Source of the DNA: Gammaproteobacteria bacterium
GTDB lineage: Bacteria; Pseudomonadota; Gammaproteobacteria; Enterobacterales; Kangiellaceae
Assembly: GCA_013372875.1 (NCBI GenBank)
Contig: JABXIW010000468.1
Coordinates: 1-14,306 of the forward strand
DNA: 14,306 nt
Reading direction: 5' to 3'
Shown here: positions 13,153 to 14,306 of the stretch, piece after piece
Layout of the letters: the number at the start of each line of letters is the position of its first letter
Numbering within the stretch: the first letter of the stretch is position 1
Translations under genes and position numbers: made by a program
Notes under the pieces: generated by a model
The model's database searches: none
Told to the model about the DNA's origin: nothing
Seen by the model: the letters and a program-made list of their open reading frames with translations, nothing else

Positions 13153-13455
13153 ATGTCAGAAGTCTCCAATACAAAAAAACTCGAAATATATCTGAATCGC
13201 GCTTGGAGTTTGTTTCTTGCCTCGGTGATTGCGGCGGGTATTTATTTCTTTGGTTCCCTTATCTACGACTCGTTTGAAATCCCATACGACGATTACGAAA
13301 CTTTTGCTTTTTATCTTGACCATGAGTTTTGTGGTGATTTGGCTCGCGACTATGCCTCTGACGGTCGCGTCACCGTTTACGAGTATCTGGTTGTTTCACA
13401 TTGCTCTGGCAAAGATGAAAAGCGTAAATTCTACTCAGACCTTGAGGCTCAATAA
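13153..13455 (+). CDS. Small membrane protein preceding the second Rep
   Basis: 100 aa. One transmembrane helix (about 18-37, following NRAWS) and a polar, acidic domain with two Cys (FCGDLARDY and SHCSG) form the visible plan. The ATG at 13153 follows AAGG at 8 nt; a GTG at 13144 in the same frame lacks support. The stop overlaps the Rep start as TAATG, so the two are translationally coupled. Function unknown; it could localise replication to the membrane or give immunity. Confidence 0.6.
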   Translation: MSEVSNTKKLEIYLNRAWSLFLASVIAAGIYFFGSLIYDSFEIPYDDYETFAFYLDHEFCGDLARDYASDGRVTVYEYLVVSHCSGKDEKRKFYSDLEAQ

Positions 13456-14306
13456 TGCGTGAACTTGTTATTGATTTGGCATCAGGCAAACAAGAATGGA
13501 TTGATTTTGTTCCTGTCCATTCTTGGGCTTCATGTGAGCACATTCCTGACAACTTATTCGACCATCGTTTTGAGTACGTCGACCACAGATTCACAACACC
13601 TGAGGATTTCATTCCGTCGGCTGTGAAATCGGCAATGAGTGCGTCAATCTACTCACGCGACCTGTCAGATTTTATTGAGCGCCCTACTTCTAACCCTTGT
13701 TTGGATTTGCCGAAATCATTACACCGTAACGGCGACTTCGCTCGACACATGACACGCGCTTACACCGATATTCTGAAAACACGCAACGCTTTGGAAGCCG
13801 TTCGCGCGGTTACTGACGCTCACGACCGCTTGACTGAGCACGGCTACAGCTACGCGATGTCGGATGAGCAAATTACCAATCTAGCCAAGCGCAAATCACG
13901 CGACTTTTCTCGTGTGTTAAGTGCAATTCCGCTTGAAGAATCACAAGCACGTTTTGATAAAGCGTGTCAGCTTCTCGATTCATTAGGCTTGGCATTCTCA
14001 CCTGAGCAAATTCAATACGCAGAAAACAACTGTGAGCTTTTCGCATTGGTGAACCGTGCACTTGATGAGCATTGGCTTGTTCGTCAACTGCGTCGTAAAT
14101 GTGCTTACGAGGTTGAATGTGTCGCGCGTGATTTAGCGCTTGTTCAACGCCGTAAGCAAGTTTACTGCTCGGATTTTTCTCTAAACCGTCAACGTGATCG
14201 CAATACGTCTAACCGTATCGCCCTAGAAAACACGATTGCTTACGATGAGGCTGACCCATCTAACTACTTCACACTCAGTGAGCTATCCGCTAAGTCGGTT
14301 TCTAAC
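13455..14306 (+). CDS. gpA-family replication endonuclease, N-terminal part, cut by the window edge
   Basis: 284 codons, open to the window edge. GAGG lies 7 nt before the ATG, which overlaps the upstream stop (TAATG). The HUH and tyrosine motifs would lie further right, so family assignment rests on the N-terminal domain. Its W207xxR210 with basic residues, YCSD (237-240) and FTLSELSAKSVSN (272-284) line up in order and near-equal spacing with W185xxR188, YVSE (217-220) and FPLEEVAKRTIAN (251-263) of the provirus Rep at 9867-11684. It is therefore a divergent second rolling-circle initiator of a different element. It may continue for 300-500 residues; completeness is unknown. Confidence 0.7.
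   Translation, partial: MRELVIDLASGKQEWIDFVPVHSWASCEHIPDNLFDHRFEYVDHRFTTPEDFIPSAVKSAMSASIYSRDLSDFIERPTSNPCLDLPKSLHRNGDFARHMTRAYTDILKTRNALEAVRAVTDAHDRLTEHGYSYAMSDEQITNLAKRKSRDFSRVLSAIPLEESQARFDKACQLLDSLGLAFSPEQIQYAENNCELFALVNRALDEHWLVRQLRRKCAYEVECVARDLALVQRRKQVYCSDFSLNRQRDRNTSNRIALENTIAYDEADPSNYFTLSELSAKSVSN

Larger units (their letters stand above)
12594..14306. mobile_element. Second, partial Xer-type mobile element
   Basis: It starts at the dif-like site and runs off the right edge. Gene order is regulator (minus strand), operator repeats, structured intergenic region, small membrane protein (plus), gpA-family Rep (plus), resembling the head of filamentous phages and satellites integrated at Vibrio dif sites. 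No capsid or morphogenesis gene is in the window, so phage, satellite and plasmid-like element cannot be told apart. Confidence 0.5.

Overview
This window most likely comes from a marine gammaproteobacterium, probably a Vibrio or relative. It carries an apparently complete ~10.4 kb provirus of the tailless, membrane-containing corticovirus (phage PM2) type. The assignment rests on gene content and order: an HUH/gpA-family replication initiator, an FtsK/HerA (A32-like) packaging ATPase, a ~275-residue protein with the size and position of a double-jelly-roll capsid protein, many tiny single-helix membrane proteins, vertex/spike proteins, a peptidoglycan-cleaving protein and holin-like proteins. 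No tail, terminase, portal or integrase gene is visible.

Layout, left to right. (1) 49-2076, minus strand: an AT-rich gene fusing a GHKL (Hsp90/MutL-type) ATPase to a Shedu-like PD-(D/E)XK nuclease domain. It has its own promoter and is a candidate anti-phage defence or cargo gene. (2) A strong bidirectional terminator at 2178-2214 closes the provirus transcription unit. (3) 2345-7504, minus strand: the late block in transcription order 42-aa membrane protein, major capsid protein, four small or medium virion candidates, a 164-aa protein with a C-terminal anchor, a penton/shaft protein with 16-residue repeats, a spike, a peptidoglycan hydrolase and two holin-like proteins. (4) 7505-7627: a late control region with two identical 12-bp palindromes 20 bp apart. 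(5) 7628-12181, minus strand: the early/middle block, with two small early genes, Rep, a 51-aa and a 103-aa protein, a membrane-anchored zinc ribbon, a membrane/coiled-coil protein and the packaging ATPase. (6) 12182-12328: a divergent promoter region, followed by a plus-strand HTH regulator (12329-12592).

At 12598-12625, between two convergent regulator genes, lies a sequence whose 11-bp arm is identical to the XerC-binding arm of the Vibrio dif site. With no integrase in view, this suggests elements that use host XerC/XerD. To its right a second element begins (12594 to beyond 14306): a minus-strand HTH regulator, three tandem operator-like repeats, a GC-rich structured region, a small membrane protein, and the first 284 codons of a second gpA-family replication protein cut by the window edge. 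The region therefore looks like a dif-type tandem array of two different mobile elements beside a putative defence gene.

Several starts were chosen from ribosome-binding sites and stop/start overlaps rather than from the longest open frame. Three small genes (42, 47 and 51 aa) are placed by the same logic. All family names rest on motifs read by eye; no database search was possible.
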